Source of the DNA: a bacterium
Lineage (GTDB): Bacteria > Bdellovibrionota_C > UBA2361 > SZUA-149 > JAEUWB01
DNA: 36,877 nucleotides
Assembly: GCA_016786595.1 (NCBI GenBank)
Contig: JAEUWB010000022.1
Coordinates: 1-36,877, forward strand
Direction of reading: 5' to 3'
A program made the position numbers and the translations under genes. The notes under the pieces were generated by a model that saw only the letters and a program-made list of their open reading frames with translations, had not been told where the DNA came from and ran no database searches. Position 1 is the first letter of the stretch. The number at the start of each line of letters is the position of its first letter. This document shows, in pieces, positions 24,276 through 32,753 of the stretch.

Positions 24276-26594
24276 CTAACATTCAAAGGAATCATACTCT
24301 TCATCATCGTCCATAAGCCGATCAAGTGTATTTACTTCATCATCCGTAAGTTCATTCCTGCCCTTCGGTAATTCAAAAGTATATCTTCTTTCCTTTCCAA
24401 TTCTCTTAAACCGACCTGCTTTTTTAAGTGCCTGTCGGATCTGATTGGGACATAGTCCAGTATCTTCAATCATTCGCTCTATCAAATGCCTCTGTTTGAT
24501 TTCAGAATTGGTCAGATACCCCCTGGATCTTGCCGTATCATTAGACGATCCATACATTGGGTTTGAAAGTGAGTCGTGAACATTCTCATCCCATACATCT
24601 ACCAGCGTGTCGTAAGGATCGTCTGGTGTAAGTGCCCTGACTATCGAGTTCATTTTGTCCTGAACTGCCTGATCTGGGCGATGCTCTCCAGTTTGTGCCA
24701 ATGCTTTGAATTGGGCGAGTATCTGAAGTCGTTCTGAACGGAAATTACTTCTGCAGAACATTCCAGGATAATCTTTTTCAACATCCTTGCTGAAGGTAAT
24801 TTTCCCGTTACCGTTAGTTGCGATTTGCCTAAAGCCACCGTACTCAAGATCAATGACCCAGTAACGCCGATTACCAGTTACGTCTGTAAATATATCATCA
24901 ACGTTAGAAGTCGCTGCGTAGCTGGCTCTCACGAAGCGTTCTTGTGGTCTAGGATCAAATGCAAGACGCACTGTGGTTTTGTTCGTTGTAATAATTCGTT
25001 TAACCTGTGCCGACTGCTTCGCACTTCGATCAAATTCTGTAATCTTAAATACAGCTGCCGTATGAAGTTCTCGCTCAGCTTCAGCGATGTTGTTAAGATT
25101 CAACTCGAAGTAATACGGACCAAATCCGCCAACAAGAGCATCTAGTAAAGAATCTTTTCCAACTCCCTGTGCACCTTTAAGGATTAAAACATATGGCTGT
25201 ATCGTTGGATCTTCCATTCGACGGAAGATTGTTACCCCCCAGTTCCTTAGAAGTTGATACAACTCATCACGATTGAAATCTTTGGCTTTCACGCACGAGC
25301 AAATTTCCTTGAGTCGGTCGATTCCATCCCATTCGGGAATATCAATTAACAACTCAGGTTGCTTTTCTTCCAACCAATGCCTGCATAGATGTGTTTCAAA
25401 ATAACTTAGTGTAAATCCACCCGCCTCGATTGCATATGATTGAATATATTTAAGCAGATTCGCGATTGGATACTTCTTCCCATCGTTAGTAAAAACGATA
25501 AGCTCATCTGAAAAGAACTCACGTTTAATCTCCTTTACCTGCGGAAGTGAATAAATAAAGTCTATATATTCCTTTGCCGAACGTTCCTCTTTTTTCTGCT
25601 TTTTCTCAAATCCACCGTCCTTTGCAAATTTACGTAGTGTCTTCATCGTAACCCTTTTTCCTGAGTAGGGATTACTAAAACTCTCCCACTTAGACCTCAT
25701 TTCTTGGGCTTTGTATTTCTTTCCCAAAGAACTCCACGCATCAAACATTTTAAAGCCTGATTCATTTGGATACTCTGAGTGAATTGCCAAGCCAACCTTC
25801 ATCCACGTGTCATAATCACTATCTGGATCAATATACGCGAGCATTTCTTCTATTTGCTCCACGGGAACTGCAGCGTTGCTCTTAGTTGAAGAAGTGATGT
25901 GATTAGGATCTAGTTCTAACTGCAACTCCTTTACGAGTGTATCTATCTGATACGGTGCGCGAGACTGGTCCGTTGAAACTAATCTCGTCATAATTGGATT
26001 ACTCGTTTTTCTGTGAAAGAATCCAGGTAATCGCATCACTCGTGGTAAGTCACAAACCCGAGAGTCACCATTGAATTTCTTAATTAGTGCTTTCTGCAGT
26101 GTGCGAAATGATTCAAGTGGGCAGTCATCAACCAACCAATAGGCATGGAATCTGTCTTTGCTTGACTCCACCACAATATGCGGTGGTGTGCTGCTGTTCG
26201 TTACTGGTTCTATTGGTGAACCATCCAGATCAATGAATAACGCTCTTACTTTAACAACATTTGGTTCACTTCGCCCGAGTTGGTCGCCTTCATTGATCAT
26301 TACGAAGACACCGCACCCATCTTTGTTTGATTCGAGAAGTTTTCCCCATGCTTCTTTCAAAGTGCCAGAGAAATGCTTCGCTTTGCTGTGATCACGCTCC
26401 TCAGTGTCATCAAAGACCTGAAAGGTGAATGTAACATCACTAACATCTTCAGCTCTTCCTAACGCTCTAAGAAAATGAACTGCATCATTGATGTCGGGCT
26501 GGAATGAAGGCTTTTCACTCTCTTCGAATCCAGCATTTTTTCTCAGCAATGCAATTTCTTCGTTCGAGAATAGTTTTTTATTTCTTGTTTCCAT
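24276..26594 (-). CDS. Primase-helicase (PrimPol-like, PriCT, VapE/VirE-type ATPase)
   Basis: A 772-residue product starts at the ATG 26594, which is preceded by GAGGAG and lies four bases beyond the integrase stop; a longer frame would overlap the integrase. A RepB/archaeo-eukaryotic-type primase domain carries FIDLDG (120-125), FHAYW (149-153) and RVMRLPGFFHRK. A PriCT helical domain spans about 247-320. A VapE/VirE-like ATPase follows, with Walker A GAQGVGKDS (474-482), FKITEFDRS and TGNRRYWVID (573-582). The acidic C-terminus ends DDDEEYDSFEC. Such proteins start replication of satellites and integrative elements. Cotranscription with integrase suggests that excision and replication are coupled. 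Confidence 0.88.
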   Translation of the reverse strand: METRNKKLFSNEEIALLRKNAGFEESEKPSFQPDINDAVHFLRALGRAEDVSDVTFTFQVFDDTEERDHSKAKHFSGTLKEAWGKLLESNKDGCGVFVMINEGDQLGRSEPNVVKVRALFIDLDGSPIEPVTNSSTPPHIVVESSKDRFHAYWLVDDCPLESFRTLQKALIKKFNGDSRVCDLPRVMRLPGFFHRKTSNPIMTRLVSTDQSRAPYQIDTLVKELQLELDPNHITSSTKSNAAVPVEQIEEMLAYIDPDSDYDTWMKVGLAIHSEYPNESGFKMFDAWSSLGKKYKAQEMRSKWESFSNPYSGKRVTMKTLRKFAKDGGFEKKQKKEERSAKEYIDFIYSLPQVKEIKREFFSDELIVFTNDGKKYPIANLLKYIQSYAIEAGGFTLSYFETHLCRHWLEEKQPELLIDIPEWDGIDRLKEICSCVKAKDFNRDELYQLLRNWGVTIFRRMEDPTIQPYVLILKGAQGVGKDSLLDALVGGFGPYYFELNLNNIAEAERELHTAAVFKITEFDRSAKQSAQVKRIITTNKTTVRLAFDPRPQERFVRASYAATSNVDDIFTDVTGNRRYWVIDLEYGGFRQIATNGNGKITFSKDVEKDYPGMFCRSNFRSERLQILAQFKALAQTGEHRPDQAVQDKMNSIVRALTPDDPYDTLVDVWDENVHDSLSNPMYGSSNDTARSRGYLTNSEIKQRHLIERMIEDTGLCPNQIRQALKKAGRFKRIGKERRYTFELPKGRNELTDDEVNTLDRLMDDDEEYDSFEC

Positions 26595-26598
26595 GGCT

Positions 26599-27693
26599 TT
26601 ACTTCTCCTCATCTGAATCGGCGGTTGAGTAGTCGAGCACGTCTGTTTGGTTCTGCACCTCGGACCCAACCATACGGCAGTAATCCATCATCGTTTCCAT
26701 GTCTTCGTGCCCAGTCATTTCCATAACGACGGCTGGAGCAACTCCCTTTCGCAGTAGTTGCGTTATGAAAAGTGATCTCAAGTCATGGAATCTAATTGGT
26801 GGGAGACGATGCCCAACAAGAAAGAACTGTAGACATCTTGCAGCATCCCCACGCGTCCACTCCTTGAGCTTTGGAAGAACATAGTCTTCTGGGTTTGAAC
26901 TATTAGGGTTAGCCTCGCGCAGTTCATTGATGATTTGCATCAACGGACGGTTGATTGGGACAGTTCTGTAATGCTTATCTTTTACTTGTTTATATCCGTC
27001 TTCTTTGGTCCACGCTTGACGGACCAGAATTACGCCACGTTCGCCCTCAATTTGAAGGTGCTTGTATTGAAGTGCATACAGCTCACCACTGCGAAGACCA
27101 GAGTAAACGCCGAATGCCCAAATATGATACCATTTTGACTTTTCGTTCTTGGCATATTTGAGAAGAAGCGTGACCTCTTTCTGTGATAGAAGGTCAGGAA
27201 CCTCTCTTACAACTTCAGGCAACTTGACGTGAATGCAAGGGTTGTCTCTGATGTAGCGTTTTTCAATTCCAAACTTAAAAATGTTCTGTGCGGTCTTTCG
27301 AATGTTGTGTTTTGTACTATTCGAGCGTTCGGCTGCTTTCTCAATTATAGCCTCTATGTCTTCTTTCCATATTTGACCAACTTCCTTCCTCTCAAGAGCA
27401 GGATTGAGGTGCAAATTGATAATGGACAGCTCATTTTTTCGAGTAGACCCAGCTTTCTTGTTTAATTTCTGTTGAACGTATTCTGATACAAGTTCGGTCC
27501 AACTAGGGGTCTGTGTTCCGTTAAGAATTGCTTGAAGCTCATTTTTTAATTTTTGCTCAAGCTGATTCGCTTCCCATTTATTCGGGGCGACTCTTCTAAG
27601 GTATTTCTTCTCCTTCGTGATAGGATGTCTGGCTGAAACCTGCACATCATATCCAACTTTTTTCCCATTCTTTACGATCTCTTTAATGCTCAT
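26599..27693 (-). CDS. Tyrosine integrase of the tRNA-His element
   Basis: This 364-residue phage-type integrase has an N-terminal arm-binding strand domain (YDVQVSARHPITKEKKYLRRV, about 15-36) and a core-binding helical domain (about 65-150). The catalytic domain has Arg201 (SGLRSGELYAL), a lysine near 240, His303/Arg306 (HDLRSLF), His329 (TGHED) and Tyr338 (MMDYCRM). All catalytic residues are present. AGGAG lies just before the ATG. It reads away from tRNA-His, lies about 1.4 kb from it, and has an excisionase-like ORF upstream. Clusters of GCATCC at both element ends are probable arm sites for its N-terminal domain. Confidence 0.95.
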   Translation of the reverse strand: MSIKEIVKNGKKVGYDVQVSARHPITKEKKYLRRVAPNKWEANQLEQKLKNELQAILNGTQTPSWTELVSEYVQQKLNKKAGSTRKNELSIINLHLNPALERKEVGQIWKEDIEAIIEKAAERSNSTKHNIRKTAQNIFKFGIEKRYIRDNPCIHVKLPEVVREVPDLLSQKEVTLLLKYAKNEKSKWYHIWAFGVYSGLRSGELYALQYKHLQIEGERGVILVRQAWTKEDGYKQVKDKHYRTVPINRPLMQIINELREANPNSSNPEDYVLPKLKEWTRGDAARCLQFFLVGHRLPPIRFHDLRSLFITQLLRKGVAPAVVMEMTGHEDMETMMDYCRMVGSEVQNQTDVLDYSTADSDEEK

Positions 27694-27746
27694 ACATCTC
27701 CTGCATCAAAGGATCGCCAGTTATCGAACTACAAATAGGTAACAGC

Positions 27747-27926
27747 TTAATGAAGCAGAGCTAAGACACTTTCTCGGCTATATCGGACGCTTCGCTTTCC
27801 TAGCGTTCGTTTCACGATTTTCTCGCGATTCCGATACGCCAGGATTCTAAATGCGTTGACCGATATCGAAAGCATCTCTGCTGCCTCTTCGGCGGTTATC
27901 CAGTCGCTGTGATCCACAACAGGCAA
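27747..27926 (-). CDS. Excisionase-like helix-turn-helix protein
   Basis: A short frame upstream of the integrase encodes up to 59 residues with WITAEEAAEMLSISVNAFRIL, then KRTLGKRSVRYSRESVLALL, the two halves of an HTH_17/Xis winged helix. No in-frame ATG exists; the likely starts are TTG 27926 or GTG 27917, and neither has a strong ribosome site. Size, domain and position just upstream of int fit a recombination directionality factor. The start is uncertain, and a broken gene is possible. Confidence 0.6.
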   Translation of the reverse strand: MPVVDHSDWITAEEAAEMLSISVNAFRILAYRNREKIVKRTLGKRSVRYSRESVLALLH

Positions 27927-28096
27927 TCCAACGGTTAAATTACAAATATTAAGTATTCCCGCTTTACATCCGTATTAACATAAAGTAGGATTTAAATGTG
28001 AAGGCACCTTTTATGTACATTCATCATTTAAATACATCTTTGCATATAAAATGAATATTTGCAAACATTATTTTATTGCCAACTCATGAGGTTCGT

Positions 28097-28744
28097 ATGA
28101 TTCGACTTAATCTATTGAAATTAATACAGATATTAGAGAAAGATTCTGGACGCAAAATATCGTTGAAAGAGGTCGCAGACGAAAGTAAGTGCGATAGGAA
28201 TGCGTTGTCTCGTTTGGTCAACCACCCTGACGTAGTTCCAACAGCAGGAATAATCGACAAGCTAGTTCAGTATTTCTTCTTGGCAAGAAAGGCAGTTCTT
28301 GAGGAAACAGCTCCAAAAAAGGGGCGTATCAATGAGAAGTGGCTAATGGACTCAATCCTACGTAGCTTTATTTCGGTGTATCCTGATACCAAAGAATATT
28401 GGGATGTTCTTCCAGATGAAATTCAGCTTAATCCCAACGAAACCAGCATTGAAACCCTTTGGTCAATCTACGAAAGATTAAAGCAACCACCAGTTGAATC
28501 AGAAAGTCGGAATCCCGAATTCAAAAATAAAGCTGATAGCATTATCACGAAGCTTGAGGCTGCTAGGGATAATGTACGTGGGGGCACGGTTCAGTTGGAT
28601 CTATCAATTGAGGAGTGCAATCTAATTCATAGATTTCTTCCCGATGTATTATTGAAAGCTTTTGCTGAATCGCGAAGCGTACAGAAAGAAGAAGCAGAGA
28701 CACCTGAAGATAAAAGAACTAGAGGTAGACCAAAGAAGGGGTAG
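28097..28744 (+). CDS. HTH regulator with C-terminal AT-hook-like motif
   Basis: The ATG at 28097, with GAGG five bases upstream, gives 215 residues and is preferred over the TTG at 28076. Residues near 20-55 (ISLKEVADESKCDRNALSRLVNHPDVVPTAGIIDKLVQYF) look like a Cro/XRE-type DNA-binding domain. A helical middle region follows. The basic end TRGRPKKG resembles an AT-hook, which binds the minor groove of A/T-rich DNA. It is divergent from the xis-int-primase operon across an A/T-rich gap, so it probably controls excision and replication. An iteron-like cluster begins 22 bases after its stop. Confidence 0.7.
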   Translation: MIRLNLLKLIQILEKDSGRKISLKEVADESKCDRNALSRLVNHPDVVPTAGIIDKLVQYFFLARKAVLEETAPKKGRINEKWLMDSILRSFISVYPDTKEYWDVLPDEIQLNPNETSIETLWSIYERLKQPPVESESRNPEFKNKADSIITKLEAARDNVRGGTVQLDLSIEECNLIHRFLPDVLLKAFAESRSVQKEEAETPEDKRTRGRPKKG

Positions 28745-28766
28745 CCTTAGTTGTCTCAGCTTAATA

Positions 28767-28788
28767 GTGACAGAGTGACACGGTGACA
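28767..28788 (+). repeat. Iteron-like GTGACA cluster near tRNA end
   Basis: Three exact GTGACA units start at 28767, 28775 and 28783, an 8-bp period. They mirror the cluster at 24241-24262. Together they bracket the regulator-xis-int-primase module. Confidence 0.6.
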
Positions 28789-28820
28789 GTCCGTAAACTC
28801 GATCCCTCAACTAATGCCAT

Positions 28821-29029
28821 GCATCCATTGCATCCACCAAAGCTAGGTGCCCTTTTCAGATTTGCATCCTACCTGCATCCAATCCTTGAAATTTCCTGAA
28901 TTTTTGGCAGTGTTCAAGAAAAGATAAAAAGCCTCGACGGAAGCCAAAAAGCTGAACGATTAAAATTGATTATTAGAGTTTCTAACAGCTTAGGAAGAAG
29001 TGACGAATGTGATGCATCTCGTCGCATCC
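28821..29029 (+). repeat. GCATCC motif cluster at tRNA end (R4, putative integrase arm sites)
   Basis: GCATCC occurs at 28821, 28830, 28864, 28875 and 29024, with a GCATCT at 29014. The motifs form three pairs spaced 9, 11 and 10 bp, about one helical turn. A TTGAAATTTCCTGAA segment at 28885-28899 is shared with R1-R3. All lie in the same orientation as the paired sites of R1 and R3, within 225 bp of the tRNA end. The layout is that of an attachment-site arm. No gene is visible in 28745-29043. Confidence 0.65.
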
Positions 29030-29043
29030 ATGCGTACGAAAAA

Positions 29044-29120
29044 TGGGGTGAGTGATGGGGCTCGAACCCACGACATTCGGGACCACAACCCGACGCTCTA
29101 CCAACTGAGCTACACCCACC
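29044..29120 (-). tRNA. tRNA-His (anticodon GTG)
   Basis: The minus strand folds into a full cloverleaf. The acceptor GTGGGTG pairs with CACTCAC, with the extra 5' G of histidine tRNAs at 29120. The D-arm is GCTCAGTTGGTAGAGC. The anticodon stem TCGGG/CCCGA has loop TTGTGGT, with anticodon GTG at 29086-29084. The T-arm contains GGGTTCGAGCCCC. Discriminator C and an encoded CCA end at 29044. It is the apparent integration site of the neighbouring element, whose right end abuts the CCA end. Confidence 0.95.
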
Positions 29121-29150
29121 AGATATGAAATTAACCTACAATACATCCTG

Positions 29151-29315
29151 CTCAGTTGGTAGGTCCTGCGCCAGCAGGACAAATCAAACAGAGTCAACTG
29201 AGCTACACCCACCAGATATTATCAACCAACTCCCCTCGATAAACTCGGGGCATTCTTTTGGCTACCAACTGCTCGTCCGCCGTAGCCTTAGCGAAGGCGG
29301 AAGCTACACCCACCA
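29151..29315. repeat. tRNA-His 5'-end debris with inserted palindromes
   Basis: Bases 29195-29219 repeat 25 bases of the tRNA 5' half and flank (29102-29126) exactly. A third copy, 29262-29271 plus 29302-29315, matches 24 bases of the tRNA but is split by a 30-bp insert containing the palindrome TCCGCC...GGCGGA. An inverted D-arm copy, CTCAGTTGGTAG at 29151-29162, adjoins the perfect hairpin GTCCTGCGCCAGCAGGAC (29163-29180). No gene is seen in 29121-29363. Confidence 0.7.
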
Positions 29316-29363
29316 AAAGCAAACAATAACCAAAACGCTTCAGACCGTAAAATGCTCTAATGA

Positions 29364-30596
29364 CTAAAGAATGTCAACGAACTCAGAAATTGAGTAAAAA
29401 TCCCCTGGATGAGAAAATATCCTGCCCGCCATTTCAAGCCTAGAAAGTTCCGCCCTAAGCTCAACCGCAGACCCAGAAATTAATGGCAGTAACTGATCAA
29501 AAGGCAAAGCTTCCTGCTTTTCAAGCTCAGCAATAATTTGCTGCGAAAGTACGCCCATCTCAGCCGGAAAGTTTCGATCAAGCTGCCCCCCACTATTTAC
29601 GCACTGCGTAGCTACTAGCGGCAAGGCCGCAGATTCAGTTTCGAAATTAAGACAACGCGACCGCAGGTGCGGCAAATCCTCAAAAACATCTGCCACAGAT
29701 TGAATCAAGGTTGCGCCGTTGCGAATTAGTTTATTACTCCCCTGCGCGTAAGGATTAGTGATCTCTCCAGGAAGCGCAAACACCTGCCGGCCAGCATCAG
29801 CAGCAAGACGCGCAGTAATCAGCGAACCACTTTTCTCCCCAGCCTCAATCACAATCAAGGCATCAACAAGCCCAGCAATAATTCGATTACGCTCGGGGAA
29901 AGTGAACTTGGTTGGGTTTTGATCGGGATGATACTCAGACAAGATTATTCCACCCTGCTCAACCAAACGCTCTGCTAGCACACGATTTTGCTTAGGATAT
30001 AAACAATCAAAACCAGACCCTAAAACAGCAATCCCCGGAAATACCTGCAAACGCTCAAGCGCCGCATCGTAAGCCCCTTGATGCGCAGCACTATCAATTC
30101 CAACTGCCAGTCCACTTACAATATATGAGCCAGCAAGCGATAGTTCTTTGGAGATCTTACGCGCGGCTTTGACTCCATATTGACTTGCTCTTCGCGCACC
30201 AACAATGCCAAACGCAGGCAATTGATTTAAATCTGCAAGTAACTTGGGCGCTTTCGCCCAAACATAAAGTCCAAGCGGTTGAAAACTTGTAGCAGCCAAC
30301 CGCGCCGGGAAAAGTTGGCTTGTAAAATTAATAAAAGTATAGCCGCGAGCTGCGATGTCAGAAAGCTGGGCTAAGGCACTTTCAAATTCCTGCGCACTGA
30401 GGCTCTGAATCAATTTTAAGGCCTGCAACGGAGAAATCTCAGGTCGCTCGTTTTGCTTAAGAAGCAACTTAACTTGCCCAGGAATCGCAGTAATCGCTAG
30501 ACTAATAGCCTCTGATAAACCCTGATTGGTACTAAGATAGTCCAAATCAAACATCTGCGAGGTCTGACGATTTAAAGTCGTAGATAAATAATCCAT
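29364..30596 (-). CDS. dprA: DNA processing protein DprA
   Basis: About 410 residues. The Rossmann-like core shows FGIVGARRASQYG, IVSGLAVGIDSAAHQGA, GSGFDCLYP and FPERNRIIAGL followed by IEAGEKSGSLITA. This is the ordered signature of DprA, which loads RecA onto incoming single-stranded DNA during natural transformation. A C-terminal winged-helix-like region (IIAELEKQEALPFDQLL...LSRLEMAGRI) is present. The ATG at 30596 is chosen; a TTG at 30608 would add four residues. It is a host gene flanking the tRNA. Confidence 0.93.
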   Translation of the reverse strand: MDYLSTTLNRQTSQMFDLDYLSTNQGLSEAISLAITAIPGQVKLLLKQNERPEISPLQALKLIQSLSAQEFESALAQLSDIAARGYTFINFTSQLFPARLAATSFQPLGLYVWAKAPKLLADLNQLPAFGIVGARRASQYGVKAARKISKELSLAGSYIVSGLAVGIDSAAHQGAYDAALERLQVFPGIAVLGSGFDCLYPKQNRVLAERLVEQGGIILSEYHPDQNPTKFTFPERNRIIAGLVDALIVIEAGEKSGSLITARLAADAGRQVFALPGEITNPYAQGSNKLIRNGATLIQSVADVFEDLPHLRSRCLNFETESAALPLVATQCVNSGGQLDRNFPAEMGVLSQQIIAELEKQEALPFDQLLPLISGSAVELRAELSRLEMAGRIFSHPGDFYSISEFVDIL

Positions 30597-30767
30597 ATAA
30601 TTGCTCAAAATCCGTGTCGATAAATAATTAAGGGGTATTGATACTTCCTGTTATGAAGTATTTAGTGATTCATCATTATATTCGGCCGTTTTGAGCCAAA
30701 TGTTTCGTTCTTGAGCATAAGGCATTTAAAAGGTTAGACTATTTGTAAGAGTTTTTAAGATTTAAGC

Positions 30768-32753
30768 GTGAGCGCAAAACATACCTTCATCATTCATGAT
30801 TTAACTGACTGGTCGCCAAGTCGACGAGCATTTATTATTGATTTCTTGTCTGAAGAACTCGCATTGTCTCCAGATGCCGTGGCAATGAGGATGAAGAACC
30901 TTCCCTTAATTCTTAAGGATTGGGTTGAAGATGAAAATAAAGAACCATTAAGAGCGAAATGTAAAGAGTTTGGAATTGTTGCTTATTACGAAGGTGAGAC
31001 TCTACCCGAAAAACCCGCGCCCGTAAAAACAACCAGCGAACCGCAAACAGCAACAGTCGTCCCAGAAAAACCAGCAACAAACTTGCAAGATCTCGGTCTA
31101 AGCTTAGATCAAGGCCCGCACATTGCAGAACCTGCCCCCGCGCAAACTCCTTCGCAACCAGAAGTTCAGCCAGTCGCTGCAAAAGTCACAATCCCCGATT
31201 TAGGGCTGACACTCGATGAACCAGAAAAGGACAAGCCGCCGGTTCAGGCTCCTGTCCAGGCACCTATTCAGACACAAGCCGTGCTGAGCGCGCCCCCCAC
31301 ACCCGCAATAAGCCCAGCACCTGCAGCTGAACCTCCGACAGCAGCAAGCGCTCCAATACCAAGCCTTGGCTTAAGTCTTGACGAAGTACTAGCTGAGACT
31401 CCTAAAGCGCCTGCTCCTCAGCCTACAGTCCCTGCTCCAGCAGAAGTAAAGCCTACAACCGCAACGCTTTCTGACTTATCACTCGATGGTCACGAAGAGC
31501 CTGCTCCCGCCAAAGCCAGTCCAACAGAACCTGCCCCCGCACCTACTCCAACAGCAGCAAGTTCCGCAGCGAGCCTTGATCTATCTTTTGGCGAAGAAGA
31601 AAAACCAGCAGAGACAAAAGTTGATTCAAGTACTATTGAAAATGAAAAAGCAATTGAGCAAGAGATTCAAAAAATGCATTCGGCGCTTGACTCTGCGACT
31701 GAAGCTCCTACTCCAAGTAGCGCTCCAGGCCCTACAAGCACGCCTCAAGAAACAAAACTTCAAGCTCAAGAAATCCCCAATTTAAATGTGTCTGACTCGC
31801 CACAAATTAGCCCAACACTGGATCAAAAACCTGAGCGGACGGAAGAGGAGCTATACGACTACTCTACACTTGAACTCCCCGGCAAGCCTCCCACTCCGGT
31901 GGTTGTTTCGGTCTTTCAATGGATTGCCTTGGTGGCAGCATTTTTCGGCCTTTATCTGGTAACTTTTGCGAATGAAACAAAAGTAGAACAAGAGCAAAAA
32001 GGCATGAAAGCCCGCATGTCTGATGATTTAATTTCCAAACTATTACATGAGCAGGAAGTGATGATGAAGCAACTTGCTGAGTCAGATGCGACAGCAAACC
32101 GTGGCACTGGGAAGCTGCTTCTAGGCACAACCAAAGACAAGCAAACGACAGTCAACACAGAAGTGCGTCTCGGCAGATCGCAAGTCTGGATGGCTTTTGA
32201 TGTGAGCATTCTCTCTGCTCCAAAAAAACTAACTCCCGACCAGATCGTTGCCGGTGCGCAGGAACCACTTTGGGTGAAAAAATTTGAACTTGAAGGGGTG
32301 CAGGCTGATTTAGAAACAAGCTCAGAAGGCGGAATTCCCACAACAAAGTTTAACTTTAAAGCCCGAGCTCGAACATACTTACAACAGGGGTCTAATTCCG
32401 CCCGGGTTATTTCTCCAATTATGATTCAAGGCACAGTCGCTCCGGATCGTTCGCAAGTTGTGGGGAGTTGGATGATTTGGCGTGGGCTAATTGACGATCC
32501 AAAATTTGGAGATGTGGATTTCGCGGAAAAAACTCCAGATGGCGATTTTCGCTACACACTGCAAGGGCATTTCGAAGCGACTGCGCCAAATACTGGATTT
32601 AATCCTGAAAGTGACGAGCATAGCTTGTCCCAACCTCAAGAAACAGACCTTGCGACCACAAACGAGAAACAGGAAAAGCAAAAAGCAGCAGAACCTGCCG
32701 AAAAAGCTAAGACTGTAACAAAGAATTTGGCGGCAGAAGCAGAAAGTGAATGA
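30768..32753 (+). CDS. Single-pass membrane protein with repeated LGLSLD motifs, unknown
   Basis: This 661-residue protein starts at a GTG. Residues 1-77 form a compact domain (FIIHDLTDWSPSRRAFIIDFL...LRAKCKEFGIVAYYEG), possibly of ribosomal L7/L12 C-terminal-like fold, which is tentative. Residues 80-375 are a Pro/Ala-rich linker carrying a recurring short motif, LGLSLDQ, LGLTLDE, LGLSLDE, LSLDG and LDLSFG, at about 109, 145, 200, 236 and 270. A membrane helix lies at about 379-401 (VVSVFQWIALVAAFFGLYLV), then a 260-residue presumably periplasmic domain. The motifs could dock a partner protein along a flexible tether. The next gene overlaps its stop. The family is not recognised. Confidence 0.75.
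   Translation: MSAKHTFIIHDLTDWSPSRRAFIIDFLSEELALSPDAVAMRMKNLPLILKDWVEDENKEPLRAKCKEFGIVAYYEGETLPEKPAPVKTTSEPQTATVVPEKPATNLQDLGLSLDQGPHIAEPAPAQTPSQPEVQPVAAKVTIPDLGLTLDEPEKDKPPVQAPVQAPIQTQAVLSAPPTPAISPAPAAEPPTAASAPIPSLGLSLDEVLAETPKAPAPQPTVPAPAEVKPTTATLSDLSLDGHEEPAPAKASPTEPAPAPTPTAASSAASLDLSFGEEEKPAETKVDSSTIENEKAIEQEIQKMHSALDSATEAPTPSSAPGPTSTPQETKLQAQEIPNLNVSDSPQISPTLDQKPERTEEELYDYSTLELPGKPPTPVVVSVFQWIALVAAFFGLYLVTFANETKVEQEQKGMKARMSDDLISKLLHEQEVMMKQLAESDATANRGTGKLLLGTTKDKQTTVNTEVRLGRSQVWMAFDVSILSAPKKLTPDQIVAGAQEPLWVKKFELEGVQADLETSSEGGIPTTKFNFKARARTYLQQGSNSARVISPIMIQGTVAPDRSQVVGSWMIWRGLIDDPKFGDVDFAEKTPDGDFRYTLQGHFEATAPNTGFNPESDEHSLSQPQETDLATTNEKQEKQKAAEPAEKAKTVTKNLAAEAESE

Larger units (their letters stand above)
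9861..29056. mobile_element. tRNA-His integrative element with defence operon (about 19 kb)
   Basis: The right boundary is the 3' end of tRNA-His. Next to it are GCATCC arm-like sites, a regulator, an excisionase-like ORF, a tyrosine integrase and a primase-helicase. The left boundary is a 13-bp copy of the tRNA end followed by R3. The cargo is one leftward operon of type I restriction genes with SIR2 and KAP genes. No capsid, terminase, relaxase or type IV secretion genes are visible, so it must depend on a helper or be a satellite-like island. The exact left end is uncertain between 9861 and 9976. Confidence 0.65.

Noticed and set aside
28767-28880. Repeated short motifs as a possible CRISPR array
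   Set aside because: The units are 6-8 bp with 2-40-bp gaps, with no 25-40-bp repeats, no regular spacers and no cas genes in the window.
28982-29212. Leftward 76-residue ORF over tRNA-His
   Set aside because: It reads through the tRNA gene and its duplicated fragments; the tRNA fold explains the sequence.
31952-32341. Leftward 129-residue ORF opposite the LGLSLD protein gene
   Set aside because: Composition is typical of an antisense shadow of a coding region, and the rightward frame is full length and coherent.
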